Shown piece after piece: positions 32,393 through 42,055 of a stretch of 56,413 nt of DNA. Numbering within the stretch: position 1 is the first letter of the stretch; each line of letters starts with the position of its first letter. The notes beneath the pieces are model-generated. The model worked only from the letters and a program-made list of their open reading frames with translations, made no database searches and was not told the origin of the DNA. Position numbers and translations under genes: made by a program. This DNA is from Hespellia sp. (GTDB lineage: Bacteria; Bacillota; Clostridia; Lachnospirales; Lachnospiraceae). The stretch covers positions 1-56,413 of the forward strand of contig JAQUVD010000027.1 of the NCBI GenBank assembly GCA_028693555.1, given 5' to 3'.

Positions 32393-33253
32393 ATGGGAAT
32401 CATTCAGACCGATAAATTAACGTTTGAATATGCGAAACATGACGAAGAGGGAAATGTAATTGGAATGAACCGGGCAATTGATGAGGTCACACTCGATATT
32501 GAGCCGGGTTCTTTTGTTGCCATTCTCGGACATAATGGCTCGGGAAAATCGACACTTGCCAAGCATATCAATGCGATTCTGGTTCCGACAGAGGGCAGCA
32601 TGTGGGTGAACGGATGTGATACAAAGGATCCGAATGAATTGTGGAATGTTCGTCAGAGTGCAGGCATGGTATTCCAGAATCCGGACAATCAGATTATTGG
32701 AACGGTAGTGGAAGAGGATGTAGGGTTTGGACCGGAGAATCTGGGCGTACCCACAGAGGACATCTGGAAACGTGTAGAAGACAGCCTGAAAGCGGTGGGG
32801 ATGCTTGAATACCGCTTTCATTCTCCGAATAAGCTTTCCGGCGGACAGAAGCAGCGTGTTGCCATTGCGGGGGTGATTGCAATGCATCCGAAATGTATTG
32901 TCTTAGATGAACCGACTGCCATGCTGGACCCGAATGGACGAAAAGAAGTGCTCCGAACCGTACAGGAACTTCGAAAACAGGAGAAAGTTACGGTTGTTCT
33001 CATTACGCACTATATGGAAGAAGTCATCGATGCGGACCTGGTGTTTGTCATGGATGAGGGTCATGTGGTGATGGAAGGAACGCCGAGGGCGATTTTCACA
33101 CAGGTAGACGAATTGAAGAAGTACCGTTTGGATGTGCCGCAGGTGACGATGCTCGCGGATGAGCTTCAAAAGCGGGGGCTTGCAGTCCCGGATGGTATTT
33201 TAAGAACAGAAGAACTGGTGGAGGCGTTATGTCAATTAAAGCAGAACATCTAA
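32393..33253 (+). CDS. ecfA1: ECF transporter ATPase EcfA1
   Basis: 286 aa. Walker A GHNGSGKST, Q-loop FQNPDNQIIG, signature LSGGQKQRVAIAG, Walker B CIVLDEPTAMLDP, H-loop ITHYMEE. The FQNPDNQ motif and an N-terminal IDEVTLDIEPGSF mark EcfA1. It is the first gene of the energizing module shared by many vitamin S components; it overlaps ecfA2 by 25 bases. Confidence 0.93.
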   Translation: MGIIQTDKLTFEYAKHDEEGNVIGMNRAIDEVTLDIEPGSFVAILGHNGSGKSTLAKHINAILVPTEGSMWVNGCDTKDPNELWNVRQSAGMVFQNPDNQIIGTVVEEDVGFGPENLGVPTEDIWKRVEDSLKAVGMLEYRFHSPNKLSGGQKQRVAIAGVIAMHPKCIVLDEPTAMLDPNGRKEVLRTVQELRKQEKVTVVLITHYMEEVIDADLVFVMDEGHVVMEGTPRAIFTQVDELKKYRLDVPQVTMLADELQKRGLAVPDGILRTEELVEALCQLKQNI

Positions 33254-34077
33254 ATTATATATACAGTCCGGGTACTGCGTATGAGAAGCAGGCACTCAAG
33301 GATGTCTCATTTGAGATTTTGCAGGGGCAGTTTGTGGGAATTATCGGACATACAGGATCGGGAAAATCAACGCTGATTCAACATTTGAATGGGCTTACGC
33401 TTGCAACGAGTGGCAGCTTATTCTATGAGGGAAAGAATATTTATGACGAAGGATGTGATATGAAGGCGCTTCGCAGTCAGGTGGGGCTGGTGTTTCAATA
33501 TCCGGAGCATCAGCTCTTTGAAGTAGATGTTCTTACAGATGTATGCTTCGGGCCGAAGAATCAGGGACTGACGCCGGATGAATGCGAGAAGCGGGCAAAA
33601 GAGGCGCTGGAGCTGGTAGGCTTTCCTGAAAAGTATTACAAACAGTCGCCTTTTGATCTGTCAGGGGGACAAAAGAGGCGTGTTGCGATTGCAGGGGTTC
33701 TCGCGATGCAGCCGAAGGTACTGGTACTGGACGAACCGACCGCCGGGCTTGATCCGAAAGGGCGCGATGAGATTCTGGATCAGGTTGCATATTTGCAAAA
33801 AGAGACTGGCATGACGGTTATTCTTGTATCACACAGCATGGAAGATATTGCAAAATATGTGAACCGTATTATGGTAATGAACCATGGGGAAAAGCTGTAT
33901 GATGGAACGCCGAAAGAAGTGTTTGCCCATTATAAAGAACTGGAATCAGTAGGACTTGCAGCCCCGCAGGTGACATATATTATGAATGCCCTGGCTGACA
34001 GGAAAATAGAAGTGAAGACGGACGCGATTACCATAGAGGAAGCGGCGGACGAGATTATGAGGAGTTTCCATGATTAG
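33229..34077 (+). CDS. ecfA2: ECF transporter ATPase EcfA2
   Basis: 282 aa. Walker A GHTGSGKST, Q-loop FQYPEHQLFE (the FQYPEHQLFE form is diagnostic of EcfA2), signature LSGGQKRRVAIAG, Walker B LVLDEPTAGLDP, H-loop VSHSMED. Forms the heterodimer with EcfA1. Overlaps ecfT by 8 bases. Confidence 0.93.
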   Translation: MSIKAEHLNYIYSPGTAYEKQALKDVSFEILQGQFVGIIGHTGSGKSTLIQHLNGLTLATSGSLFYEGKNIYDEGCDMKALRSQVGLVFQYPEHQLFEVDVLTDVCFGPKNQGLTPDECEKRAKEALELVGFPEKYYKQSPFDLSGGQKRRVAIAGVLAMQPKVLVLDEPTAGLDPKGRDEILDQVAYLQKETGMTVILVSHSMEDIAKYVNRIMVMNHGEKLYDGTPKEVFAHYKELESVGLAAPQVTYIMNALADRKIEVKTDAITIEEAADEIMRSFHD

Positions 34078-34894
34078 AGATATCACAATTGGACAATATT
34101 ATCCGGCAAAAAGCATATTGCATCGATTAGATCCCAGAGTAAAGATTGTCTGCACTCTGCTGTTTTTAGTCTCGCTCTTTTTACAGAAAAGCATATTGGG
34201 GTACGCGATTGCGGCAGTATTTTTATCTGCGGTCATTCATTTATCAAAAGTACCTTTCAAATATATTGTAAAAGGACTGAAACCGATTATTATGCTGCTT
34301 ATGATTACGGTACTATTCAATCTGTTTCTGACAAGAGGCGGTGAGGTGCTCTTCCACAAATGGATTTTCACGGTCACGGAGCTGGGGTTATCAACCGCGG
34401 TGTTTATGGCGATTCGCCTTACCTTTTTGATTATCGGCTCCTCACTTATGACATTTACAACGACACCGAATGCACTGACGGATGGAATCGAGAAGCTGCT
34501 GCATCCACTGAATAAAGTGAAAGTACCTGTTCATGAGATTGCAATGATGATGTCGATTGCACTGCGTTTCATTCCGATTCTGTTAGAAGAGACGGACAAG
34601 ATTATGAAGGCGCAGATTGCGCGTGGTGCGGACTTAGAAAGCGGAAATATCATCCAGAAGGCAAAAGCGATGATTCCGATTCTGGTCCCTTTGTTTGTGT
34701 CGGCTTTTCGCCGTGCAAATGATCTTGCCATGGCAATGGAATCCAGATGCTATCGCGGCGGTGACGGAAGAACAAAGATGAAGCCGCTTGTCTATCGCAG
34801 CAGGGACCGTATCGCCTATCTTGTGACAATCATCTATGTGATATTGATCTTTGTGGTGGGGAGATTTGTGCCGTTTCATATTTGGATATTTTAG
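34070..34894 (+). CDS. ecfT: ECF transporter transmembrane component EcfT
   Basis: 274 aa, about five membrane segments and the coupling helices with two Ala-Arg-Gly/Ser motifs (AQIARGADL and AMESRCYRGG). RLDPRVKI near the start is a family mark. It docks the ATPases and swaps S components such as RibU, which is encoded later in this window. Confidence 0.93.
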   Translation: MIRDITIGQYYPAKSILHRLDPRVKIVCTLLFLVSLFLQKSILGYAIAAVFLSAVIHLSKVPFKYIVKGLKPIIMLLMITVLFNLFLTRGGEVLFHKWIFTVTELGLSTAVFMAIRLTFLIIGSSLMTFTTTPNALTDGIEKLLHPLNKVKVPVHEIAMMMSIALRFIPILLEETDKIMKAQIARGADLESGNIIQKAKAMIPILVPLFVSAFRRANDLAMAMESRCYRGGDGRTKMKPLVYRSRDRIAYLVTIIYVILIFVVGRFVPFHIWIF

Positions 34895-34904
34895 AGGATA
34901 GAAG

Positions 34905-35654
34905 ATGAGAAGAATCAGATTAACCATCGCTTATGATGGAACGAATTACTGCGGGTGGCAGATACAGCCCAATGCAATTACGATAGAAGAAGTGCTGAAC
35001 AAAGCGCTCTGCAGGCTGACAAAAGAAGAGATTGCGGTGATCGGGGCGAGTCGTACCGATTCCGGCGTTCATGCACAGGCAAATATTGCAGTGTTTGATA
35101 CCGCGAGTACGATTCCTGCAGACCGGTTCGCGGTGGCACTCAATCAAAAACTGCCGGACGACATTGTAATTACGAAATCAGAAGAAGTAGCAGCAGACTG
35201 GCATCCGAGACATCAGGAGCATATTATCAAGACATACGAGTACCGAATTGTGAACAGCCCGGTTCTTGATCCGACAAAACGCTTATATAGTTATCAGGTA
35301 ACATATCAGCTGGACGTGGATCAGATGCGAGAGGCTGCTTCTTTTATTGTCGGGAAACATGATTTCGCGAGCTTTTGTAATGTGCGGACCAATGCAAAGA
35401 CAACGGTACGAACGGTGACAGAACTGACCCTCACACAGCAGGGAGAAGAATTGATCGTGAAGATTACGGGGGATGGTTTCTTGTATAACATGGTGCGTAT
35501 TATTGTGGGAACACTGCTTCGTGTCGGCCGCGGATTTTATACCCCGAAAGAGGTGCGGGAGATTGTGGAGGCAAAGAATCGCATGGCAGCGGGAGTTACA
35601 GTTCCCCCTCAGGGACTGAAACTGATAGAAATTCAGTACAAAACGGAACGATAA
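34905..35654 (+). CDS. truA: tRNA pseudouridine(38-40) synthase TruA
   Basis: 249 aa. The catalytic aspartate is in GASRTDSGVHAQ (about residue 52). NYCGWQIQP near the start, the HDFASFCN loop and GDGFLYNMVRIIVGTLL follow the family. It modifies the anticodon stem of many tRNAs. GAGGATAGAAG precedes it, 10 bases after ecfT, the standard Firmicute order. In relatives rplM-rpsI often comes next; here that pair lies 10 kb downstream. Confidence 0.93.
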   Translation: MRRIRLTIAYDGTNYCGWQIQPNAITIEEVLNKALCRLTKEEIAVIGASRTDSGVHAQANIAVFDTASTIPADRFAVALNQKLPDDIVITKSEEVAADWHPRHQEHIIKTYEYRIVNSPVLDPTKRLYSYQVTYQLDVDQMREAASFIVGKHDFASFCNVRTNAKTTVRTVTELTLTQQGEELIVKITGDGFLYNMVRIIVGTLLRVGRGFYTPKEVREIVEAKNRMAAGVTVPPQGLKLIEIQYKTER

Positions 35655-35709
35655 CTTGTCATTTCTGTACCAATATTTTACACAATCGGATGAAAACCAA
35701 TGCATTTCA

Positions 35710-35738
35710 TTGTAAAGGTGAAACGGTTAGTGTATAAT
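35710..35738 (+). promoter_or_regulatory. Promoter of the nag operon
   Basis: TTGTAA (35710-35715), 17 bases, TATAAT (35733-35738), 54 bases before nagB. No DasR/NagR-type operator is obvious. Confidence 0.7.
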
Positions 35739-35792
35739 AAAATAGATTAGCAAAATTGTATTTATCATATGGGGAATGATGGAGGTAATACT

Positions 35793-36524
35793 ATGAGAAT
35801 TTATGAAGCAAAAGACTACAAGGACATGAGCAGAAAGGCTGCAAACATTATATCTGCGCAGGTTATCATGAAACCGGACTGTACACTCGGACTGGCGACA
35901 GGATCGACTCCGATCGGTACTTATGAGCAGCTTGTTGACTGGTATAACAAAGGTGATATTGACTTTTCTGAGATTCATACAGCAAATCTTGATGAATACA
36001 GAGGAATAGAGCGCACGAACGAACAAAGCTACTATTATTTCATGAATCACCATTTATTCAGCAAGGTGAATATAGACAAAAATAATACCAACATTCCAGA
36101 TGGAATGAATCCGGATGCAATTGCAGAGGGAAAACGCTATGAAGAGGTAATCCGTTCACTCGGTGGTGTTGATTTACAACTGCTTGGAATGGGACATAAT
36201 GGACATATTGGATTTAATGAGCCGGGAACAGAGTTTGCAAAGGAGACACATTGTGTAGATCTTGCGGAGAGCACGATTGAGGCGAACAAGAGATTTTTTG
36301 CATCCATCGATGAAGTGCCAAGACAGGCATACACGATGGGAATTAGAACAATCATGCAGGCGAAGAAAATCTTAATTCTTGTGAGTGGTGAAGAGAAAGC
36401 GGATATTGTAGCGAAAGCATTTTTCGGACCGATTACACCGGAAGTTCCGGCATCAATTCTTCAGATGCATAATGATGTGATTCTGGTTGCAGATGCTGCA
36501 GCTTTATCAAAGGTTTCGAAATAG
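35793..36524 (+). CDS. nagB: Glucosamine-6-phosphate deaminase
   Basis: 243 aa. GLATGSTPIGTYEQL (phosphate loop), NLDEYRGI (catalytic Asp region), LLGMGHNGHIGFNEPG (Asp/His/Glu relay) and the late LVSGEEKADIVAKAFFGP are all present. It turns GlcN6P into fructose-6P and ammonia. The start at 35793 follows GGAGG. First gene of the GlcNAc operon. Confidence 0.95.
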   Translation: MRIYEAKDYKDMSRKAANIISAQVIMKPDCTLGLATGSTPIGTYEQLVDWYNKGDIDFSEIHTANLDEYRGIERTNEQSYYYFMNHHLFSKVNIDKNNTNIPDGMNPDAIAEGKRYEEVIRSLGGVDLQLLGMGHNGHIGFNEPGTEFAKETHCVDLAESTIEANKRFFASIDEVPRQAYTMGIRTIMQAKKILILVSGEEKADIVAKAFFGPITPEVPASILQMHNDVILVADAAALSKVSK

Positions 36525-36565
36525 AACGGTAAGATACGTACAGGCAAAGAGGGAGGATCCCGATT

Positions 36566-37681
36566 ATGATAATTAAGAACGTATTGGTCTATGGTGAAGA
36601 CGAAACATTTCATCAGGGAGAAGTGATTGTAGAGAACGGCAAGATTGTAACAGAAGCTGTGGACAAGAACGATGTAGTGGATGGCCAGGGAGGCTATGTG
36701 ATTCCCGGTTTGGTAGACATTCATTTTCATGGCTGTGTTGGAGCAGACATGTGTGATGGATCGGCAGAAGCCATTGACAAGATCGCTAGATACGAAGCTT
36801 CTATCGGTGTGACATCCATGGCACCGGCAACTATGACGGTCTCTGAGGAGGAACTTCATGGAATTATGAAGACGGCAGCAGAGCATCCGAATCAGGTCGG
36901 GGCGAAGCTGGTTGGAATCAACATGGAAGGTCCTTTTATCAGTGAGGCAAAGAAGGGCGCGCAGGCAGCAGAACATATTCGGAAATGTGATGTGGAGCTA
37001 TTTCACGCACTGCAGAAGGATGCAGCCGGACTGATCAAATTAGTAGATATTGCACCGGAGATCGAAGGAGCGATGGAATTTATAGACGCAGTGAAAGACG
37101 AAGTTGCCGTATCCATTGCACATACGGAAGCAGATTATGATACAGCGAAGAAAGCATTTGACCGGGGTGCCAGACACGTGACGCATCTTTATAATGCTAT
37201 GCCTGCATTTTCACATCGAGCACCGGGCGTGATTGGAGCCGCTTGTGATACGGAAAGGTGCAGGGTGGAATTGATTTGTGATGGCGTTCATATCCATCCA
37301 TCCGTAGTCCGGACGACTTTTCAGATGTTTGGATCTGATCGTATGATTATGATCAGTGACAGCATGAGAGCAACAGGTCTGACCGATGGAGAGTATACAC
37401 TTGGCGGACAACCGGTCTTTGTAAAGGGAAATCTGGCAACATTGAAAGATGGAACGATCGCAGGCTCTGCAACGAATCTGATGGACTGTATCCGTGTCGC
37501 AGTAAAGGATATGGGCATTCCGTTAGAGACGGCTGTAAAGTGTGCGACGATGAATCCTGCAAAGGAGATCGGAATATATGATACTTGTGGAAGTATTTTG
37601 CCGGGCAAAGACGGTGATCTGGTCATCCTGAATCAGGATCTGTCGCTGCAGGCAGTTTACGTAGGCGGCGTGAAGCAATGA
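36566..37681 (+). CDS. nagA: N-acetylglucosamine-6-phosphate deacetylase
   Basis: 371 aa, amidohydrolase barrel. Metal ligands: HFHG (about 52-55), the Glu in NMEGPFI, His in SIAHTEADY and THLYNAMPAF, with the catalytic Asp in MISDSMRATG. It converts GlcNAc6P to GlcN6P for NagB. GGAGG upstream, 41 bases after nagB; its stop overlaps the next start (ATGA). Confidence 0.95.
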   Translation: MIIKNVLVYGEDETFHQGEVIVENGKIVTEAVDKNDVVDGQGGYVIPGLVDIHFHGCVGADMCDGSAEAIDKIARYEASIGVTSMAPATMTVSEEELHGIMKTAAEHPNQVGAKLVGINMEGPFISEAKKGAQAAEHIRKCDVELFHALQKDAAGLIKLVDIAPEIEGAMEFIDAVKDEVAVSIAHTEADYDTAKKAFDRGARHVTHLYNAMPAFSHRAPGVIGAACDTERCRVELICDGVHIHPSVVRTTFQMFGSDRMIMISDSMRATGLTDGEYTLGGQPVFVKGNLATLKDGTIAGSATNLMDCIRVAVKDMGIPLETAVKCATMNPAKEIGIYDTCGSILPGKDGDLVILNQDLSLQAVYVGGVKQ

Positions 37682-38721
37682 CAAAATTCTGGAACAAACA
37701 CAGCAAAGAAATCATCATGGCAGCGGTTGTACTACTTGTTCTTTGCATTGTTGCCATTGTCTATGAACAGAAACCATTTGCATCGTTCTCCTCCATTGAG
37801 GAAGAGATACCGAATGAAGCAAGGAGTACGGAAGTGCTTACTGACAACTTCTACTCGAACCAGTTAACGGATCTGGAACGGGAGAATTATCAGCTGCTTA
37901 AAGAACGGATGCAGGAAAAAGCAGGTGGAGTCGTTGAATTCACAGAAGCATTGACGGGAGAAGAATATCTGCGCATTACAGCGGCGGTCACGTATCAGAG
38001 CGGTAATTATTATTATGGATTGATTGATATTCCGATGAATAAAAAGAATGTATGTGTCAGCTACAATGCAGATTTGTCGGAGGTGACGGATTCTGTAATT
38101 ACAAAATGTATTCTATTCATTTCCGCGGCTGAGGGAATTAACGAGCAGGGCGAATATGATGATGACGGAACCGTGACGAATCTAGACCAGATAGCAAAAG
38201 ACCTGTCTGTCAATGATGATACAAAGATAAAAGCAATTGAACAAAAGGAAGCTGATACAGAAAAAGTCATCACAGAAATCATAGATGGCATTTCCGGTGA
38301 ATATGGTGAAAAAGAGACCGTCGATTATTTTTTGAAATGGATGGACGAGAATCTGACCTATAATACCGAACTGAGTTCACAAGTGTCATCCTACAAGACG
38401 ATGGAAGAGATGATGGATGGCGCGTATACGAATGTGAATACCGTTTGTGTAGTCGATGGAAAGGCAACTGCGCTGGGTTATGTGAAGTTATTATCCGAAC
38501 TGTGCAACCGTTCGGGAATGGAATCCCATATTGTAATGGGAGCATGGGGCAATAGCGGGAAAAGTGCTTATGCGTTGTGTGAAATTACACTGGGTGGAGA
38601 ACATATATATGTAGATGCGTCGGGAAATCAGAGCAGCGAGTTGTCAAAGCAGCGATATGTTTCAGAAGAGAAAGCAAAGAAGAAAATGAGCTTTACGACT
38701 TATTTTAAATATAGCAATTGA
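37678..38721 (+). CDS. Membrane-anchored transglutaminase-fold protein, catalytic residues lost
   Basis: 347 aa. One N-terminal transmembrane helix (about 12-30) puts the rest outside. A helical middle is rich in D/E. Residues about 235-345 follow the transglutaminase-like fold: GKATALGYVKLLSELCNRSGM matches the GVCxGYA...LLxxxGI stretch, but the nucleophile position reads Ala (GKA for GVC). SAYALCEITLGGEHIYVDAS matches HAWNIVxLxGxWYxVD with Tyr in place of His; only the final Asp is kept. So it is probably a binding or scaffold protein. It is translationally coupled to nagA, which hints at cell-wall amino sugar handling. Confidence 0.6.
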   Translation: MTKFWNKHSKEIIMAAVVLLVLCIVAIVYEQKPFASFSSIEEEIPNEARSTEVLTDNFYSNQLTDLERENYQLLKERMQEKAGGVVEFTEALTGEEYLRITAAVTYQSGNYYYGLIDIPMNKKNVCVSYNADLSEVTDSVITKCILFISAAEGINEQGEYDDDGTVTNLDQIAKDLSVNDDTKIKAIEQKEADTEKVITEIIDGISGEYGEKETVDYFLKWMDENLTYNTELSSQVSSYKTMEEMMDGAYTNVNTVCVVDGKATALGYVKLLSELCNRSGMESHIVMGAWGNSGKSAYALCEITLGGEHIYVDASGNQSSELSKQRYVSEEKAKKKMSFTTYFKYSN

Positions 38722-38767
38722 GAAGCAGCGTTGGGACGAGCGATGGACATAAGGAGGAATGAACGAA

Positions 38768-39253
38768 ATGTTTAATTTTTTAAAGCCAAAAAAGAAAAGC
38801 TTTCTGGTGGGTTCGCCGGTAGCAGGAGAGGCAGTGCCTGTCAGCGAAGTGAATGATCCGACATTTTCAGAGGGAATGTTAGGAAAGGGTGTTGCAGTCA
38901 AACCGACAGATGGCAATATTTATGCACCTGCGGATGGGACGATCGGTCTTTTGTTTGATACGTTACATGCGGTTAGTATCCAGACGGATACGGGTGCCGA
39001 GATTCTGGTTCATATCGGGCTGGATACTGTTCAGTTAAAGGGTGAGGGCTTTACTGCACATACAGCGACCGGAGACACGGTTAAAAAAGGAGATTTATTA
39101 ATTTCTGTTGATCTTGAAAAAGTCAAAGCAGCCGGATATGATGTCATCACGCCAATGCTCATCTGTAATACAGATGACTTTGCAGCCGTTGATGCAATCA
39201 CAGGCAAGACTGTCGCTGCAGGTGATGATGTCCTGGAGATTACAGAAAAGTAA
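38768..39253 (+). CDS. PTS glucose/GlcNAc-type EIIA protein
   Basis: 161 aa, a Crr-like EIIA. The phosphorylated His is in ILVHIGLDTV (about residue 81); GTIGLLFDTLHAVSIQTD holds the partner His. It passes phosphate from HPr to EIIB. ATG 38768 is 9 bases after AAGGAGG; ATG 38759 directly abuts it. It supplies the EIIA function missing in the EIIBC next to it. Confidence 0.92.
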   Translation: MFNFLKPKKKSFLVGSPVAGEAVPVSEVNDPTFSEGMLGKGVAVKPTDGNIYAPADGTIGLLFDTLHAVSIQTDTGAEILVHIGLDTVQLKGEGFTAHTATGDTVKKGDLLISVDLEKVKAAGYDVITPMLICNTDDFAAVDAITGKTVAAGDDVLEITEK

Positions 39254-39324
39254 GGTTGTATTTTAATTGGCTTTTTATAGCCGATTTAAAATAAAAAAGG
39301 GATGAAAAAAGGAGGAAGTAAAGT

Positions 39325-40791
39325 ATGAAGTATTTACAGAAGTTAGGAAAAGCTTTAATGCTGCCAGTAGCTTGTCTGCCGATTTGCGGTATCTTAATGG
39401 GTATCGGTTATCTGCTCTGTCCTGCAACGATGCAGGGTGGTGACATTACTGGATTTGTTCCACTGTTAGGGTTATTCTTAGTAAAGGCCGGTGCTGCACT
39501 GATTGATAACATGGCATTGTTATTCGTTATTGGTGTCGGTGTTGGTATGGCGGATGACAATGACGGTACAGCCGGACTTGCAGCTTTAGCCGCATGGCTT
39601 ATGATTACAACTCTTCTTAGTACAGGATTTGTATCAACTCTGATGCCGGCAATCGCTGACAATGCAGACAAAACTCTTGCATTTGACAAGATCGCGAACC
39701 CATTTATTGGTATTTTATCTGGTGTTATCGGTGCCACATGTTACAACAGATTCAAGTCAACAAAATTACCGGATTGGCTGTCGTTCTTTAGCGGTAAGCG
39801 CTGCGTAGCGATTATCGCAGGTATGGTTTCCATCGTTGTATCAGCCATCTTATTATTTGTATGGCCATTAATCTTTACAGGATTAATCACATTAGGTGAG
39901 ACATTTGCAGGTATGGGAGCTTTCGGAGCCGGTATCTATGCATTCCTGAACAGATTGCTGATTCCAACCGGTTTACATCATGCGTTGAATAACGTATTCT
40001 GGTTTGATACCATTGGTCTTGGTGATTTAACTCATTTCTGGGCTGGTGAGACAAGCGCAGACGTAACCTGGGATTTGGGTATGTACATGTCTGGATTCTT
40101 CCCATGTATGATGTTCGGTATCCCTGGTGCCGCACTCGCTATGGTACATACAGCTAAGGATAACAAGAAGAAAACAGCAATTGGTTTAGTTGCATCAGCA
40201 GCAATCTGTGCATTCGTTTGTGGTGTTACAGAACCATTTGAATTTGGTTTCATGTTCCTTGCTCCATTGCTTTATGTGGTTTATGCAGTTTTATATGGTA
40301 TTTTCACAGTGGTTACCTGCTTAGTTGGTTTCCGTGCAGGATTCTCGTTCTCAGCCGGAGCTACCGACTTGTTGTTCTCTGCATCACTACCTGCAGCTAG
40401 GAACACATGGATGATTATTCCACTTGGTATTGCTGCATTTCTCATATTCTACCTTGTATTCCGTTTTACAATCACGAAATTCGATTTGAAGACACCAGGT
40501 AGAGAAGATGATGACGAAGATGAGACAAAAGTAGTATTGGCGAATGACGACTTTACAACAGTAGCTCAGATTATTTTAGAGGGTGTTGGTGGAAAAGCAA
40601 ATGTTGCATCTGTCGACAACTGTATTACAAGACTTCGTCTTGAAGTGAAAGACTACACACAGGTTGATGAGAAGAAGATCAAATCGGCAGGAGTTGCCGG
40701 TGTAATCAGACCTGGAAAAACATCTGTACAGGTTATTATCGGAACCAAGGTACAGTTTGTAGCAGATGAATTCAAGAAGTTATGTAAATAA
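39325..40791 (+). CDS. nagE: PTS N-acetylglucosamine-specific EIIBC
   Basis: 488 aa in the order C-B. The EIIC membrane domain (about 1-385) has GMADDNDGTAGLAALAAW, FLNRLLIPTGLHHALNNVFW and FGIPGAALAM. The EIIB domain (about 405-488) has the phospho-Cys in VDNCITRLRLEV (about 432). There is no fused EIIA, which the gene before supplies. It imports and phosphorylates GlcNAc for NagA/NagB. Strong codon bias suggests high expression. AAAGGAGG upstream. Confidence 0.93.
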   Translation: MKYLQKLGKALMLPVACLPICGILMGIGYLLCPATMQGGDITGFVPLLGLFLVKAGAALIDNMALLFVIGVGVGMADDNDGTAGLAALAAWLMITTLLSTGFVSTLMPAIADNADKTLAFDKIANPFIGILSGVIGATCYNRFKSTKLPDWLSFFSGKRCVAIIAGMVSIVVSAILLFVWPLIFTGLITLGETFAGMGAFGAGIYAFLNRLLIPTGLHHALNNVFWFDTIGLGDLTHFWAGETSADVTWDLGMYMSGFFPCMMFGIPGAALAMVHTAKDNKKKTAIGLVASAAICAFVCGVTEPFEFGFMFLAPLLYVVYAVLYGIFTVVTCLVGFRAGFSFSAGATDLLFSASLPAARNTWMIIPLGIAAFLIFYLVFRFTITKFDLKTPGREDDDEDETKVVLANDDFTTVAQIILEGVGGKANVASVDNCITRLRLEVKDYTQVDEKKIKSAGVAGVIRPGKTSVQVIIGTKVQFVADEFKKLCK

Positions 40792-40832
40792 TACACAAAA
40801 TAAAAGCTAGTTTAAAATCCCTTTTTCAAAAG

Positions 40833-40861
40833 AGACCGCTCGTTGTTGGAGCGGTCTTTTT
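40833..40861 (+). terminator. Terminator of the nag operon
   Basis: Stem AGACCGCTC/GAGCGGTCT with loop GTTGTTG and five T. Confidence 0.9.
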
Positions 40862-40920
40862 GAACAGTTAGAAGCCAGCAGCCAGTCAGGGTGAATCGGC
40901 AGCAAAGGCAGGAGAAAAAT

Positions 40921-41661
40921 ATGAAAAAACTTGAAGTATGCGTAGATAGCGCAGCATCAGCAGCAGCCGCTTTTGGTGGTGGCGCGGATCGTATTGAATT
41001 ATGTAGTAATCTGATTATTGGAGGAACTTCACCAAGTCCGGAGTTATTTAGACAGATCCGTAAGAAATGTGGGATTCCCATCCGGGTGTTGATTCGCCCA
41101 CGTTTTGGCGATTTCTGTTATGATGACGATGAATTTGAGATTATGCTGCGGGAAGTGAAGATGTTCTGTCAGCTTGGGGCGGACGCAGTCGTAGTTGGGG
41201 TATTGACGCCGGAAGGGGATCTGGATATTCGGCGCATGAAAACCTTAAAAGAGGCTGCCGGAGAAACGAAGTTGACACTGCATCGGGCTTTTGATGTATG
41301 CAGGGACCCCTTTCAAACGCTCGAGGAAGCAATTACACTCGGATTATCGACCATCTTAACCAGTGGACAGGCAAATAGTGCCATAGCGGGAAAAACGCTC
41401 TTAAAGGAGTTGACTGAGCTGGCAGGTGACAGAATTGAAATTCTTGTGGGAGCGGGAGTGTCACCGGAAAATGTGAAAGATTTAATTGAGGCAACACATG
41501 CGCCGGCATATCATATGTCGGGGAAGGTGATACAAAGCAGTCATATGATTTACCGCAAGGAAGGGATTAACATGGGACTTCCCGGATTTAGCGAGTATGA
41601 AATCTGGCAGACAGAGGAAGAAAAAATCCGGGCGGCAAGAAAAATCCTTGACAGGGAATAG
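40921..41661 (+). CDS. cutC: CutC family protein
   Basis: 246 aa, TIM-barrel of the CutC type: EVCVDSAASAAAAFGGGADRIELC at the start (in two parts), GGTSPSP, VLIRPRFGDFCYDDDEF, LTLHRAFDVCRDP and LTSGQANSA. The family was linked to copper tolerance, but its biochemical role is not settled. AGGAGAAAAAT precedes the ATG at 40921. It stands alone between the nag terminator and the tyrS T-box. Confidence 0.92.
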   Translation: MKKLEVCVDSAASAAAAFGGGADRIELCSNLIIGGTSPSPELFRQIRKKCGIPIRVLIRPRFGDFCYDDDEFEIMLREVKMFCQLGADAVVVGVLTPEGDLDIRRMKTLKEAAGETKLTLHRAFDVCRDPFQTLEEAITLGLSTILTSGQANSAIAGKTLLKELTELAGDRIEILVGAGVSPENVKDLIEATHAPAYHMSGKVIQSSHMIYRKEGINMGLPGFSEYEIWQTEEEKIRAARKILDRE

Positions 41662-41689
41662 TATCATGCGTTACTATGCAATATATAGA

Positions 41690-41971
41690 ATAAGCGATGA
41701 AGAGAACAAGTAAGAATGGATGAAGACGAACAGAAAGCAGCCGGTTGATGAGAGGCGCACGGATAGTCGATTTTGAATACATCTCGGAGCTTCACACCCA
41801 ACTCTGGGCGATCAGACAGTAGGCTGTGACGGATTTGTACACGTTAACGTACTGGGTTGTTGTAAGACGAACCCAATGAGATAAACAGTGCGAGCTGTTT
41901 ATGAATAAAGGTGGTACCGCGAGATATGACTCTTGCCCTTTTGTATTGATACAGGGGCAGGAGTTTTTTTG
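41690..41971 (+). promoter_or_regulatory. Tyrosine T-box leader of tyrS
   Basis: Stem I begins near GATGAAGAGAACAAGTA. The specifier loop shows GAATAC, with the Tyr codon TAC at 41778-41780. The T-box itself is AGGTGGTACCGCG (about 41909-41921), preceded by the AGATAAACAGTGCGAGCTG stem area. The terminator pairs ACTCTTGCCC with GGGGCAGGAGT and ends in seven T (41964-41970). Uncharged tRNA-Tyr should switch tyrS on. Confidence 0.95.
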
Positions 41972-42055
41972 TGGTCTATCGCATCGATGGTATATTTGCA
42001 GAGATAAAATGAATGTCCGAAACAACATTCTGGTAGAAAAAGGAGAAGAAAAATA

